A stretch of 64,000 nucleotides of DNA from Pseudomonas sp. 10-1B. Its GTDB lineage: Bacteria > Pseudomonadota > Gammaproteobacteria > Pseudomonadales > Pseudomonadaceae. This document shows, piece by piece, positions 35,276 to 43,585 of the stretch. Each line of letters opens with the position of its first letter. Within the stretch, counting starts at the first letter, position 1. The notes beneath the pieces are model-generated. The model saw only the letters and a list, made by a program, of their open reading frames with translations, ran no database searches and was not told where the DNA came from. The DNA lies in contig NZ_JYKS01000007.1 in assembly GCF_000935045.1 (NCBI RefSeq), positions 186,001 to 250,000 of the forward strand, written 5' to 3'. A program made the position numbers and the translations under genes.

Positions 35276-36805
35276 TCACTTTCTCCAGGCCTTGCGCAAC
35301 TTCATCAAGGCTTCGGCTATCTCACCCTCTGACACTGCAGCAAACCCCAGCACCAGTCCCGAGCGCTTATCCACAGGCACCTCGCTGTCCGCCAGCCAGA
35401 AATTGCTCAGCGGCGTCACCTCAACCCCCACCGCCTCGGCCTTGGCCACCAGCGCCTGCTCCAGCGCAAAGTTATCCACATCGACCTTTACATGCAGCCC
35501 CGCCGCCACTTCCGGCATGGAACCCAACCCCTGAATATCCACAGGCCAACCGGCCTTGAGCACATTGCGCCGGCTCAACGCCGCCTTGCGCATGCGCCGG
35601 ATATGCCGCTGGAAATGCCCCCGGGCCATGAACTCGGCCATCACGCACTGGCTGCTGATCTCCGAATGGCGCACCGCCAGCGCCCTCCCCTGGCTGAAGC
35701 ACAACGCAAGCTGCGGCGGCAGCACCAGGTAGCCCAGGCGCAATGCCGGGAAGGCAATCTTGCCGAAGGTGCCGACGTACAACACCCGCCCGTGCCGGTC
35801 GAGCGCCGCCAGCGGGGCCAAGGGCGCGCCGCTGTATCGGTACTCGCCGTCGTAGTCATCCTCGATGATCCAGCCATCGTTACGCTCAGCCCAGGCCAGC
35901 AATTCCAGGCGGCGCGCCAGGCTCATGGTCACGCCGGTCGGGTACTGGTGGGCCGGCGTGACATAGGCCAGCCGGCAGTCCGCCAGCTGGCCGAGCCGGC
36001 TGCAGTCCATACCCTCCTCGTCCACCGCCACGCCGTGCAACTTGCCACCAGCCAGCGCAAAGGCATGCCCGGCCGCGCGGTAACCCGGGTTTTCCACAGC
36101 CACGCCGTCGCCAGGCTGCAGCAGCAGCTGTGCACAAAGGCTGATGGCCTGCTGTGCACCACTGGTGATCACAATTTGTTCAGCGGTGCAGCTCAGCCCA
36201 CGCGAGCGACGCAAGTAGGCCGCTATCAGTTCACGCAACAACGGCTCACCTGCCGGGTCGCCATAACCCAGCTGCGCGGCGCACGGGTTGCGCCAGAAAC
36301 CCGCCTGCAGCTTGGCCCAGACGTCGAAGGGGAACAGATCGAACGCCGGAATACCGACGCGAAAAGCACGCGGCGCACCACTTCTCGGCGGGGGCAAGTG
36401 GTTACTTTTCAGACGCTGCAAAGGCTCACTGAAATATCGATTGCTGGATATATCATCAGTATCTTCTGCAGAAAATGTGGATAAGTCTGTTGATAAACCC
36501 CGGGATAACCCTGTGGATACTTGTGTGGATAGTTTCGGCAGACGGCTAACGTAAGTGCCATCGCCTACCCGGCTTTCGATGTAGCCCTCGGCGTACAGTT
36601 GGTCATAGGCACGCACCACGCTGTTGCGTGACAGCGCCAGCATGGCAGCCAGGTCGCGGGTAGCCGGCAGCCGCGTGCCGCTGCTCAGGCGCCCATCCAG
36701 CACCCGTGCACGCAGCGCCTGGTAAAGCTGCTGGCTGAGCCCGCGGCGGCGATCAAGGGTAATCCCGGCAGGGTCGAAAGGCAGTATGAGGGGGCGCTCG
36801 CTCAT
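35276..36805 (-). CDS. MocR-family regulator (GntR winged helix fused to aminotransferase fold)
   Basis: A 509-residue PLP-dependent regulator. Residues 15-90 form a GntR winged helix (LSQQLYQALRARVLDGRLSS, LAAMLALSRNSVVRAYDQLY). A Ser/Thr/Leu-rich linker follows (about 92-110), built from five 4-residue repeats. The class I aminotransferase fold spans about 145-505, with VITSGAQQAISL, PAHQYPTG, EDDYDGEYRYSG and the PLP-lysine segment YVGTFGKIAFPALRLGYLV. It is divergent from the paiB-like gene and probably controls it. Exact DnaA-box 9-mers lie at 35367, 35472 and 36476. Confidence 0.93.
   Translation of the reverse strand: MSERPLILPFDPAGITLDRRRGLSQQLYQALRARVLDGRLSSGTRLPATRDLAAMLALSRNSVVRAYDQLYAEGYIESRVGDGTYVSRLPKLSTQVSTGLSRGLSTDLSTFSAEDTDDISSNRYFSEPLQRLKSNHLPPPRSGAPRAFRVGIPAFDLFPFDVWAKLQAGFWRNPCAAQLGYGDPAGEPLLRELIAAYLRRSRGLSCTAEQIVITSGAQQAISLCAQLLLQPGDGVAVENPGYRAAGHAFALAGGKLHGVAVDEEGMDCSRLGQLADCRLAYVTPAHQYPTGVTMSLARRLELLAWAERNDGWIIEDDYDGEYRYSGAPLAPLAALDRHGRVLYVGTFGKIAFPALRLGYLVLPPQLALCFSQGRALAVRHSEISSQCVMAEFMARGHFQRHIRRMRKAALSRRNVLKAGWPVDIQGLGSMPEVAAGLHVKVDVDNFALEQALVAKAEAVGVEVTPLSNFWLADSEVPVDKRSGLVLGFAAVSEGEIAEALMKLRKAWRK
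36476..36532 (-). repeat. Five 12-bp tandem repeats resembling DnaA boxes
   Basis: On the reverse strand the 9-mers CTATCCACA, GTATCCACA, TTATCCCGG, TTATCAACA and TTATCCACA follow one another every 12 bp, all in the same orientation. One is an exact DnaA box, three match at 8 of 9, one at 6 of 9. They encode the tetrapeptide repeats LSTQ-VSTG-LSRG-LSTD-LSTF in the MocR linker and use the rare Leu codon TTA three times. Confidence 0.8.
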
Positions 36806-36831
36806 GGCATTGGACCTATCAAAACAGGCAG

Positions 36832-36856
36832 TAATGGCTCTTACCCAGAGCCAATA
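36832..36856. promoter_or_regulatory. Candidate MocR operator
   Basis: A near-perfect 10-bp inverted repeat (taatggctct / agagccaata, one mismatch) with a 5-bp spacer lies midway between the divergent MocR and paiB-like genes. Confidence 0.5.
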
Positions 36857-36895
36857 GCCTGCCTAGGATAAAGCCATTCGACAAGGATTCCGCCC

Positions 36896-37525
36896 ATGTA
36901 CAACAGCAAGCCCCACCAGGAACACGACCTCGGCCGCCTGCACCAGCACATGCTCGACACCCGCCTGGCCGTTCTGGTCAGCCACGGCGAGCAAGGCCTG
37001 CTGGCCACGCACCTGCCGGTGCTGGTCGATACCGCCGAAGGCGAATTCGGCACCGTCTATGCCCACCTGGCACGGGCCAACCGCCAATGGCAGGACCTGG
37101 CGCAGGGTGGTGAAGCCCTGCTGGTGTTCCCGGGGGCCGATGCCTACGTCAGCCCCAGCTACTACCCAAGCAAGGCCGATAACCCCAAGGTGGTGCCAAC
37201 CTGGAACTACCTGGCCGTGCACGCCTATGGCCCGGCGCAAGTGATCCACGATGCCGCGCCGCTGCTGGCTATCGTCAGCCGCCTGACCGACCGCCACGAA
37301 AAAGATCGCAGCGAGCCGTGGAAAGTCAGCGACGCCCCTGCCGACTATCTCGACAGCATGCTCCGCGCCATCGTCGGTATCCGCCTGCCCATTGCCCGCC
37401 TGCAAGGTGCACGCAAGCTCAGCCAAAACCGCTGCGAACAAGATATCGCCGGCGTGCGCGCAGGCCTGAGCGCCAGCACCGATCAACTGGACAACCAACT
37501 CGCGGCGCATATGCGCCAACTCTGA
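36896..37525 (+). CDS. PaiB-like FMN-binding protein
   Basis: A 209-residue flavin-binding split-barrel protein of the PaiB family, named for a Bacillus regulator encoded beside the polyamine acetyltransferase PaiA. It begins MYNSKPHQEHDLGRLHQHML and has the family motifs THLPVLVD, VYAHLARANRQWQ, YVSPSYYPSK and VPTWNYLAVHAYG. AAGGA precedes the ATG. Two acetyltransferase genes follow, 12 and 7 bp apart, so the three genes form one operon. Confidence 0.92.
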   Translation: MYNSKPHQEHDLGRLHQHMLDTRLAVLVSHGEQGLLATHLPVLVDTAEGEFGTVYAHLARANRQWQDLAQGGEALLVFPGADAYVSPSYYPSKADNPKVVPTWNYLAVHAYGPAQVIHDAAPLLAIVSRLTDRHEKDRSEPWKVSDAPADYLDSMLRAIVGIRLPIARLQGARKLSQNRCEQDIAGVRAGLSASTDQLDNQLAAHMRQL

Positions 37526-37537
37526 AGGAATAGCCTC

Positions 37538-37984
37538 ATGCCCAGCGTTACCCTGCGCCCCGTCACCGCCCAAGACCACGCTGCCTGGCTCGCCCTGTGG
37601 CAAGCCTACCTGCACTTCTACGAAACCGAGCTGGCCGATGACGTCAGCCTGAGCACCTGGCAACGCCTGCTCGACCCGAACGAGCCAACCCATTCGACGC
37701 TGGCCTGGGTCGATGGCAAGGCGGTGGGCATGGTCAACTTCATCTACCATCGTTCCAACTGGAGCATCGAGAACTCTTGCTATCTGCAGGACCTGTACGT
37801 GGACAGCACGCAGCGCGGCCTAGGCATCGGTCGCCAACTGATCGAGCACGTCTACGCCGCTGCCAAGGCCGACAATTGCATCAAGGTGCACTGGCTGACC
37901 CACGAAACCAACGCCACCGCCATCAGCCTGTATCAGCAGGTTGCCGAGCGACCGGGCTTCATCCAATTCCGCAAAGGGCTGTAG
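37538..37984 (+). CDS. GNAT-family N-acetyltransferase
   Basis: A 148-residue acetyltransferase. The acetyl-CoA pyrophosphate loop is QDLYVDSTQRGLGIGRQLIE (R/QxxGxG/A motif near residue 95). The C-terminal strand ends YQQVAERPGFIQFRKGL. The substrate is unknown; the PaiB-like neighbour and nearby acetylpolyamine deacetylase make a polyamine or small amine plausible. Confidence 0.9.
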   Translation: MPSVTLRPVTAQDHAAWLALWQAYLHFYETELADDVSLSTWQRLLDPNEPTHSTLAWVDGKAVGMVNFIYHRSNWSIENSCYLQDLYVDSTQRGLGIGRQLIEHVYAAAKADNCIKVHWLTHETNATAISLYQQVAERPGFIQFRKGL

Positions 37985-37991
37985 GCCGAAC

Positions 37992-38663
37992 ATGACAGAC
38001 GCATTGAACTGGAAACCCGCCGCAACGCCCAACGCGGAGCCCATTGAAGGCCGCTTCATCCGACTGGAAAAGCTCGACCCGGCACGCCATGGCGACGACC
38101 TCTGGGAGGTGCTGCAAGGCCCGACCTCCGACCCGGTCCTGTGGGATTATCTTCCCTACGGCCCGTTCACCGAACGGGCTGCCTTCGACCGCTGGCTGGA
38201 AGGCAATGCCGCCGGCCGCGACCCGCTGTATTTCACCGTCATCGACCGCCCCAGCGGCCAGGCCCAAGGCATTCTCAGCCTGATGTCGATCGTGCCTGAG
38301 CACGGCCGCATCGAAATCGGCCACATCGCCTTCGGCGCCGCCATGCAGCGCACGCCCAAGGGCACCGAGGCGGTGTACCTGCTGGGCAAACTGGGCTTCG
38401 AACTGGGCAACCGCCGGTTGGAGTGGAAGTGCAACAACGCCAACGCCCGCTCCAAGCGCGCGGCGGAGCGGTTTGGCTTCGTCTACGAAGGGGTGTTCCG
38501 CAAGCACCTGGTGGTCAAGGACCACAACCGGGATACGGCGTGGTATTCGATTACCGATGATGAGTGGCCGCAGGTGGCTGCCGGGTTTGAGCGGTGGTTG
38601 AGTGATGCCAACCAGCAGCCTGGCGGACAGGAGGCAACTCTGGAGGCATGCCGCAAAGGCTGA
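37992..38663 (+). CDS. GNAT-family N-acetyltransferase (RimJ/RimL type)
   Basis: A 223-residue GNAT of the longer RimL-like class. It has FIRLEKLDPARHGDDLWEVL at the N-terminus, IEIGHIAFGAAMQRTPKGTE over the CoA site, and RRLEWKCNNANARSKRAAER near the C-terminus, the region that in this group packs on CoA. It starts 7 bp after the previous stop. Related proteins acetylate ribosomal or small-molecule amines; this one's substrate is open. Confidence 0.9.
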   Translation: MTDALNWKPAATPNAEPIEGRFIRLEKLDPARHGDDLWEVLQGPTSDPVLWDYLPYGPFTERAAFDRWLEGNAAGRDPLYFTVIDRPSGQAQGILSLMSIVPEHGRIEIGHIAFGAAMQRTPKGTEAVYLLGKLGFELGNRRLEWKCNNANARSKRAAERFGFVYEGVFRKHLVVKDHNRDTAWYSITDDEWPQVAAGFERWLSDANQQPGGQEATLEACRKG

Positions 38664-38681
38664 AGGTTGCGTGGGAGCAGC

Positions 38682-38756
38682 CGGCCTCTTCGCGGGTAAG
38701 CCCGCTCCTACAAAGACCGCGCACCCCGTAGGAGCGGGCTTGCCCGCGAAGAGGCC
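38682..38756. repeat. Inverted pair of REP palindromes
   Basis: REP arms (ctcttcgcgggtaagcccgc and gcgggcttgcccgcgaagag) stand between the convergent acetyltransferase and pycB genes. Confidence 0.9.
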
Positions 38757-38769
38757 ATCAGACCAAGCA

Positions 38770-38796
38770 CAAAAAAAGGGGAGCATCCGCTCCCCA
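38770..38796 (-). terminator. Intrinsic terminator of pycAB
   Basis: Reverse-strand stem GGGGAGC / GCTCCCC with a 4-nt loop followed by seven T, 32 bp past the pycB stop. Confidence 0.93.
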
Positions 38797-38827
38797 GAGG
38801 TAAACCGCTTGTAGATGAAGGCGTATC

Positions 38828-40636
38828 TCAGCCTTCGATCTCGATCAGGATCTCACCCGGCGTCACACGGTCGCCCTTGGCCACATGGATGGCCACGACC
38901 TTGCCGGCGATGGCCGCCTGCACTTCGGTCTCCATCTTCATGGCTTCGGTGATCAGCACCGCCTGGCCGGCCTTGACCATGTCGCCTTCCTTGACCAGCA
39001 CATCGACGATGTTGCCCGGCATGGTGGTGCTGACATGGCCCGGGGCGCTGGCCTGCTTGCGTTTGCTGCTGCCACCACCGACGAATTCGTTGAGCGGTTC
39101 GAACACCACTTCTTCCGGCATGCCGTCGATCGACAGGTAGAAGTGGCGCTTGCCTTCGGCCTTCACGCCCACCCCGGTGATATCGACGCGGTAGGTTTCG
39201 CCGTGCACGTCGATGACGAACTCGGTCGGCACGCCTTCACCGCCAGGGGCAGCCACAGCGCCCGCTTCGGGGATCGGCAGCAGCACTTCCGGGGTGAGGG
39301 TGCCGGCTTCGCGCTCTTCGAGGAACTTGCGCCCGATGTCCGGGAACATGGCGAAGGTCAGCACGTCTTCTTCGCAGCGGGCCAGGGCGCCGATGTCGGC
39401 ACGCAGCTTGGCCATTTCTGGCTTCAGCAGGTCGGCCGGGCGCACGTCGATCACTTCTTCACTGCCGATCGCCTGGCGGCGCAACTGCTCGTTGACCACG
39501 CCAGGGGCCTTGCCATAACCGCCCTGCAGGTACAGTTTCACCTCGTTGGTGATGGTCTTGTAGCGCTCACCGGCCAGCACGTTGAAGAACGCCTGGGTGC
39601 CGACAATCTGCGAGGTCGGGGTCACCAGCGGCGGGAAGCCGAGGTCTTCACGCACACGCGGGATCTCGGCCAGCACTTCGTTCATGCGGTTGAGGGCGCC
39701 TTGCTCCTTGAGCTGGTTGGCCAGGTTGGAAATCATGCCACCCGGTACCTGGTTGACCTGCACGCGGGTATCCACGGCGGTGAACTCGCTTTCGAACTGG
39801 TGGTACTTCTTGCGCACGGCATAGAAGTACAGGCCGATTTCCTGCAGCAGCTCCAGGTCCAGGCCGGTGTCGAATTCGCTGCCCTTGAGTGCGGCAACCA
39901 TCGATTCGGTACCCGGGTGGCTGGTGCCCCAGGCGAAGCTGGAGATGGCGGTGTCGATATGGTCGGCGCCGTTTTCCACTGCCTTGAGCTGGCACATGGC
40001 AGCCAGGCCGGCGGTGTCGTGGGAGTGGATGAACACCGGCAGCGACTGCTCGGCCTTCAGCGCCTTGACCAGCTCGCCAGTGGCGTACGGGGTCAGCAGC
40101 CCGGCCATGTCCTTGATCGCCACCGAGTCGCAGCCCATGGCTTCCATCTGCTTGGCCTGGTTAACGAAGGCTTCGATGGTGTGTACCGGGCTGGTGGTGT
40201 AGGCGATGGTGCCCTGGGCGTGCTTGCCAGCGGCCTTGACCGCTTCGATGGCCACGCGCAGGTTACGCACGTCGTTCATGGCGTCGAAGATGCGGAACAC
40301 GTCGATGCCGTTGACCGCGGCCTTGGCGACGAAGGCCTTGACCACGTCGTCGCTGTAGTGGCGATAGCCCAGCAGGTTCTGGCCGCGCAGCAGCATTTGC
40401 AGGCGGGTGTTGGGCAGCGCCGCGCGCAGCTTGCGCAGGCGCTCCCACGGGTCTTCCTTGAGGAAGCGCACGCAGGCGTCGAAGGTGGCGCCACCCCAGA
40501 CTTCCAGCGACCAGTAGCCGACCTTGTCGAGCTTGTCGCAGATCGGCAGCATGTCTTCGGTACGCATGCGGGTGGCCAGCAGGGACTGGTGGGCGTCGCG
40601 CAGGATCGTGTCGGTTACGTGAATTTTCTTGGACAT
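38828..40636 (-). CDS. pycB: Pyruvate carboxylase subunit B (carboxyltransferase and biotin carrier)
   Basis: Transfers CO2 from biotin to pyruvate to make oxaloacetate, an anaplerotic step. The 602 residues contain a DRE-TIM carboxyltransferase barrel (DTILRDAHQSLLATRMRTED, with metal site HSHDTAGLAAM), a PYC_OADA domain, and a C-terminal biotinyl domain with VLITEAMKMETEV (Lys of MKM carries biotin). Such proteins are often named OadA, but with no Na+-pump subunits nearby and PycA adjacent, carboxylase is the better call. The ATG at 40636 has GAGGAA before it. Confidence 0.95.
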   Translation of the reverse strand: MSKKIHVTDTILRDAHQSLLATRMRTEDMLPICDKLDKVGYWSLEVWGGATFDACVRFLKEDPWERLRKLRAALPNTRLQMLLRGQNLLGYRHYSDDVVKAFVAKAAVNGIDVFRIFDAMNDVRNLRVAIEAVKAAGKHAQGTIAYTTSPVHTIEAFVNQAKQMEAMGCDSVAIKDMAGLLTPYATGELVKALKAEQSLPVFIHSHDTAGLAAMCQLKAVENGADHIDTAISSFAWGTSHPGTESMVAALKGSEFDTGLDLELLQEIGLYFYAVRKKYHQFESEFTAVDTRVQVNQVPGGMISNLANQLKEQGALNRMNEVLAEIPRVREDLGFPPLVTPTSQIVGTQAFFNVLAGERYKTITNEVKLYLQGGYGKAPGVVNEQLRRQAIGSEEVIDVRPADLLKPEMAKLRADIGALARCEEDVLTFAMFPDIGRKFLEEREAGTLTPEVLLPIPEAGAVAAPGGEGVPTEFVIDVHGETYRVDITGVGVKAEGKRHFYLSIDGMPEEVVFEPLNEFVGGGSSKRKQASAPGHVSTTMPGNIVDVLVKEGDMVKAGQAVLITEAMKMETEVQAAIAGKVVAIHVAKGDRVTPGEILIEIEG

Positions 40637-40647
40637 TATGGGGTTCC

Positions 40648-42063
40648 TCACAGGCCTGCGTGGGCGGCGATGGCGGCGGCGATGGCCAGGGCCAGCTCTT
40701 CGGGTTTGCGCTTGATCGAGTAGTTGGTCAGTTCCGGGTGGCTTTCGACGAAGCTGGTGTTGAACTGGCCGCTACGGAATTCCGGATTGCGCAGGATTTC
40801 CTGGTAGTACGCGGCGGTGGTCTTCACCCCTTGCACGCGCATGTCATCCAGGGCCCGCAGGCCGCGGTCCATGGCTTCTTCCCAGGTCAACGCCCACACC
40901 ACCAGTTTCAGGCACATGGAGTCGTAGAACGGCGGAATGGTGTAGCCGGTGTAGATCGCCGTGTCGGTACGCACGCCCGGGCCGCCGGGGGCGTAGTAAC
41001 GGGTGATCTTGCCGAAGCTGGGCAGGAAGTTGTTTTTCGGGTCTTCGGCATTGATCCGGAACTGCAGCGCGTAGCCGCGGTGCTGGATGTCTTCCTGCTT
41101 GACCGACAGCGGCAGGCCCGAGGCAATGCGGATCTGCTCACGAACGATGTCGATACCGGTGATTTCCTCGGTGATGGTGTGTTCCACCTGCACCCGGGTG
41201 TTCATTTCCATGAAGTACACTTCGCCATCGGCGAGCAGGAACTCCACGGTACCGGCGTTTTCGTAGTTCACCGCCTTGGCCGCACGCACCGCCAGGTCGC
41301 CGATGTAGGCGCGCTGCTCGGGGGTAAGCTGTGGGCTCGGGGCGATTTCGATGAGCTTCTGGTTACGGCGCTGGATCGAGCAGTCGCGCTCGAACAGGTG
41401 CACCACATTGCCGAAGCTGTCACCGAGGATCTGCGCCTCGATGTGCTTGGGGTTGACGATGCACTTTTCCAGGAACACTTCGGCCGAGCCAAAGGCCTTG
41501 GTAGCCTCGGAAATCACCCGCGGGAAGTTCTGTTCCAGTTCTTCGCGGCTGTTGCAACGGCGAATACCGCGGCCGCCACCACCGGAAGTGGCCTTGAGCA
41601 TCACTGGGTAACCGATGCGGTCACCTTCACTCAGGGCTTCATGAATATCGGCAACGTTGCCTTCGGTGCCCGGGGTTACCGGCACGCCAGCGGCGATCAT
41701 GGTGCGGCGCGCTTCGGTCTTGTCGCCCATGCGACGAATGACATCGGCGGCCGGGCCGATGAACTTGATCCCGCGCTCGGCGCAGATCTCTGCCAGTTCA
41801 GCGTTTTCCGACAGGAAACCATAGCCCGGGTGCAGGGCGTCACAGCCGGTTTCCACAGCCAGGTTCACCAGCTTGCGCGGGTTCAGGTAACCGGCCAGCG
41901 GCTCGGCACCAATGCTGTGGGCTTCGTCGGCGCGCTTGACGTGCAAGGCATGCCGGTCGGCGTCGGAAAAGATCGCCACCGAGCGAATGCCCATCTCGGC
42001 GCAGGCACGCACGATCCGAACTGCGATTTCACCTCGGTTGGCGATCAGGATTTTTTTTATCAC
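40648..42063 (-). CDS. pycA: Pyruvate carboxylase subunit A (biotin carboxylase)
   Basis: ATP-dependent carboxylation of the biotin on PycB. The 471-residue ATP-grasp protein begins IKKILIANRGEIAVRIVRAC and has the Gly-rich loop KATSGGGGRGIRRC, EKCIVNPKHIEAQILGDSFG, and FMEMNTRVQVEHTITEEITG. The start is a GTG at 42063 with GGAAG upstream; there is no in-frame ATG nearby. The 11-bp gap to pycB shows one operon. Confidence 0.96.
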   Translation of the reverse strand: MIKKILIANRGEIAVRIVRACAEMGIRSVAIFSDADRHALHVKRADEAHSIGAEPLAGYLNPRKLVNLAVETGCDALHPGYGFLSENAELAEICAERGIKFIGPAADVIRRMGDKTEARRTMIAAGVPVTPGTEGNVADIHEALSEGDRIGYPVMLKATSGGGGRGIRRCNSREELEQNFPRVISEATKAFGSAEVFLEKCIVNPKHIEAQILGDSFGNVVHLFERDCSIQRRNQKLIEIAPSPQLTPEQRAYIGDLAVRAAKAVNYENAGTVEFLLADGEVYFMEMNTRVQVEHTITEEITGIDIVREQIRIASGLPLSVKQEDIQHRGYALQFRINAEDPKNNFLPSFGKITRYYAPGGPGVRTDTAIYTGYTIPPFYDSMCLKLVVWALTWEEAMDRGLRALDDMRVQGVKTTAAYYQEILRNPEFRSGQFNTSFVESHPELTNYSIKRKPEELALAIAAAIAAHAGL

Positions 42064-42198
42064 TGGAGTCTTCCCAAAGCCGTAGGAACAGTCGAGCCGG
42101 TTCTCCCGGTCGGCGCGTGACCAGACGTTGCTGGCCAGTCGCGTATTCACCCTAGCGCTGTAGGTCGATAAACAAAAATCAATATTTGTTAGAGGCTG

Positions 42199-42216
42199 TA
42201 TTAGCAAAAGCTTATA
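42199..42216. promoter_or_regulatory. Candidate LysR operator between pycA and its regulator
   Basis: TATTAGC and GCTTATA form an inverted repeat (6 of 7 paired) around AAAA in the divergent region, in an otherwise GC-rich surrounding. It may be the binding site of the adjacent LysR protein. Confidence 0.45.
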
Positions 42217-42252
42217 GTGCGGTAACAAGGTATTGCCGAAGGTGGGATTAAA

Positions 42253-43215
42253 ATGCGTAAGTCCTTGATGCGTATGACTTTGCGTCAATTGCAGATCTTC
42301 AACGAGGTGTGCGATTTGCGCTCGTACAGCCGCGCGGCGGAAGAAATGGCACTGACGCAACCCGCCGTCAGTCTACAGATCCGCCAGCTCGAGGAGCTGA
42401 TCGGCCAGCCGCTGTTCGAATATGTCGGCAAGAAGCTCTACCTGACCGAAGCGGCCGAAGCCCTGCAACGCGCAAGCCGCGACATCTTCGGGCGCCTGGA
42501 GAGCCTGGACATGCAGCTGTCGGACATGCAGGGCTCACTGCAGGGGCAACTGAAACTGGCGATCGAGTCCAGTGCCAAGTACTTCGTGCCACACCTGTTC
42601 GCCGCCTTCAAGCAGCGTCACCCGGAGGTCAACCTGACCCTGACGGTGGTCAACCGCGCCCAGGCCATCCGCCGCCTTTCGGACAACCGTGACGACCTGA
42701 TCATCATGTCCATGGTGCCGCAGGACATGGGCCTGGAGTTTCTGCCGTTCCTCAACAACCCGATCGTCGCAGTGGCGCCGCCGGAGCATGCACTGTGCAA
42801 ACTGGAACAACTGCGCCTGCAGGATCTGGAACCTCATACCCTGCTGGTCCGCGAACAGGGTTCAGGCACACGCAAGGCCTGCGAGGAATATTTCAAGGAC
42901 AAGCGCGTGCACTTCACCCAGACCCTGGAAGTGGCCTCGGCCGACGCCCAGCGCGAGTGCGTGATCGCTGGCCTGGGTATCGCCCTGCTGACCCGCCACG
43001 CGGTCAACCTGGAGCTGGCCACCGGGGTGCTGAAAGAGCTGTCAGTGGAAGAACTGCCGCTGTACCGCAGCTGGTGCGTGGTGCAGTCCAAGGCCAAGCG
43101 GCAGTCGCCGGTGGCCCTGGCCTTTCTGGCATTCATCCGCAGCGAACGTGCGCTGATCAGCGCGCTGGTTGAACGTTTTTCGGGGAAGTTGCCGCCGACG
43201 CCTGCCATACCGTGA
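42253..43215 (+). CDS. LysR-family regulator of pycAB
   Basis: A 320-residue LysR protein. The HTH is RQLQIFNEVCDLRSYSRAAE / EMALTQPAVSLQIRQLEELI, and the effector-binding domain spans about 95-300. It resembles CbbR-type regulators. It is divergent from pycA, which suggests that it controls the carboxylase. AGGTGGGA precedes the ATG at 42253; an ATG 18 bp later would also keep the HTH. Its last 59 bp overlap the convergent small gene. Confidence 0.92.
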   Translation: MRKSLMRMTLRQLQIFNEVCDLRSYSRAAEEMALTQPAVSLQIRQLEELIGQPLFEYVGKKLYLTEAAEALQRASRDIFGRLESLDMQLSDMQGSLQGQLKLAIESSAKYFVPHLFAAFKQRHPEVNLTLTVVNRAQAIRRLSDNRDDLIIMSMVPQDMGLEFLPFLNNPIVAVAPPEHALCKLEQLRLQDLEPHTLLVREQGSGTRKACEEYFKDKRVHFTQTLEVASADAQRECVIAGLGIALLTRHAVNLELATGVLKELSVEELPLYRSWCVVQSKAKRQSPVALAFLAFIRSERALISALVERFSGKLPPTPAIP

Positions 43216-43375
43216 GTTCTCGCAACTCGGGGTAGTCCGCCAGGTCGCGGAGCAGTTGACGTTGGTCGCAATAGCTTTCGATCGCGCGGCGGTATTCCAT
43301 GCGGCGTTGATCCTTTTCCTGCTGCTTGCGAGCCTTGGCGCTGGGTTGGTACGTACCGTCGAAGTCACGAGCCAT
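43157..43375 (-). CDS. Small conserved charged protein, function unknown
   Basis: A 72-residue soluble protein, strongly charged (QQEKDQRRMEYRRAIESYCD, QRQLLRDLADYPELREL), probably one long helix plus a short one. From memory it resembles the PA3496-type family of small pseudomonad proteins; this was not checked. GGGAG lies 8 bp before the ATG. The 3' end overlaps the LysR gene by 59 bp in the opposite direction, and the codon use is normal in this frame, so I accept it as real. Confidence 0.75.
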   Translation of the reverse strand: MARDFDGTYQPSAKARKQQEKDQRRMEYRRAIESYCDQRQLLRDLADYPELRELTVWQASAATSPKNVQPAR

Positions 43376-43470
43376 TGCCTGTCTCCCAGATAGGATGCGG
43401 GAGTTTCAGACTGGCCTTGAAGGTTTACGATTTGGCTGTGGAATGGTGACAAAACAGTGAAATCTGCTTG

Positions 43471-43578
43471 CCTGTACCGGCCCTTTCGCGGGCTTGCCCG
43501 CTCCCACAGGCATTGCGCCAATTCAAAAGGTGCACAGTACCTGTGGGAGCGGGCGCGCCCGCGAAGAGGCCGGTACAG
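43471..43578. repeat. Inverted pair of REP palindromes
   Basis: REP arms (tttcgcgggcttgcccgctccc and complement variant) embedded in a longer cctgtaccgg / ccggtaca inverted repeat, between the small gene and the hexR-like gene. Confidence 0.9.
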
Positions 43579-43585
43579 ATTGAAT

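Noticed and set aside
38885..40723. Long open frame antisense to pycB
   Set aside because: Same reason: a GC-rich shadow of an intact, fully motif-bearing gene.
40660..42120. Long open frame antisense to pycA
   Set aside because: It is the complement of the biotin carboxylase codons and has no start signal or recognisable motif; the reverse-strand gene has every catalytic motif.
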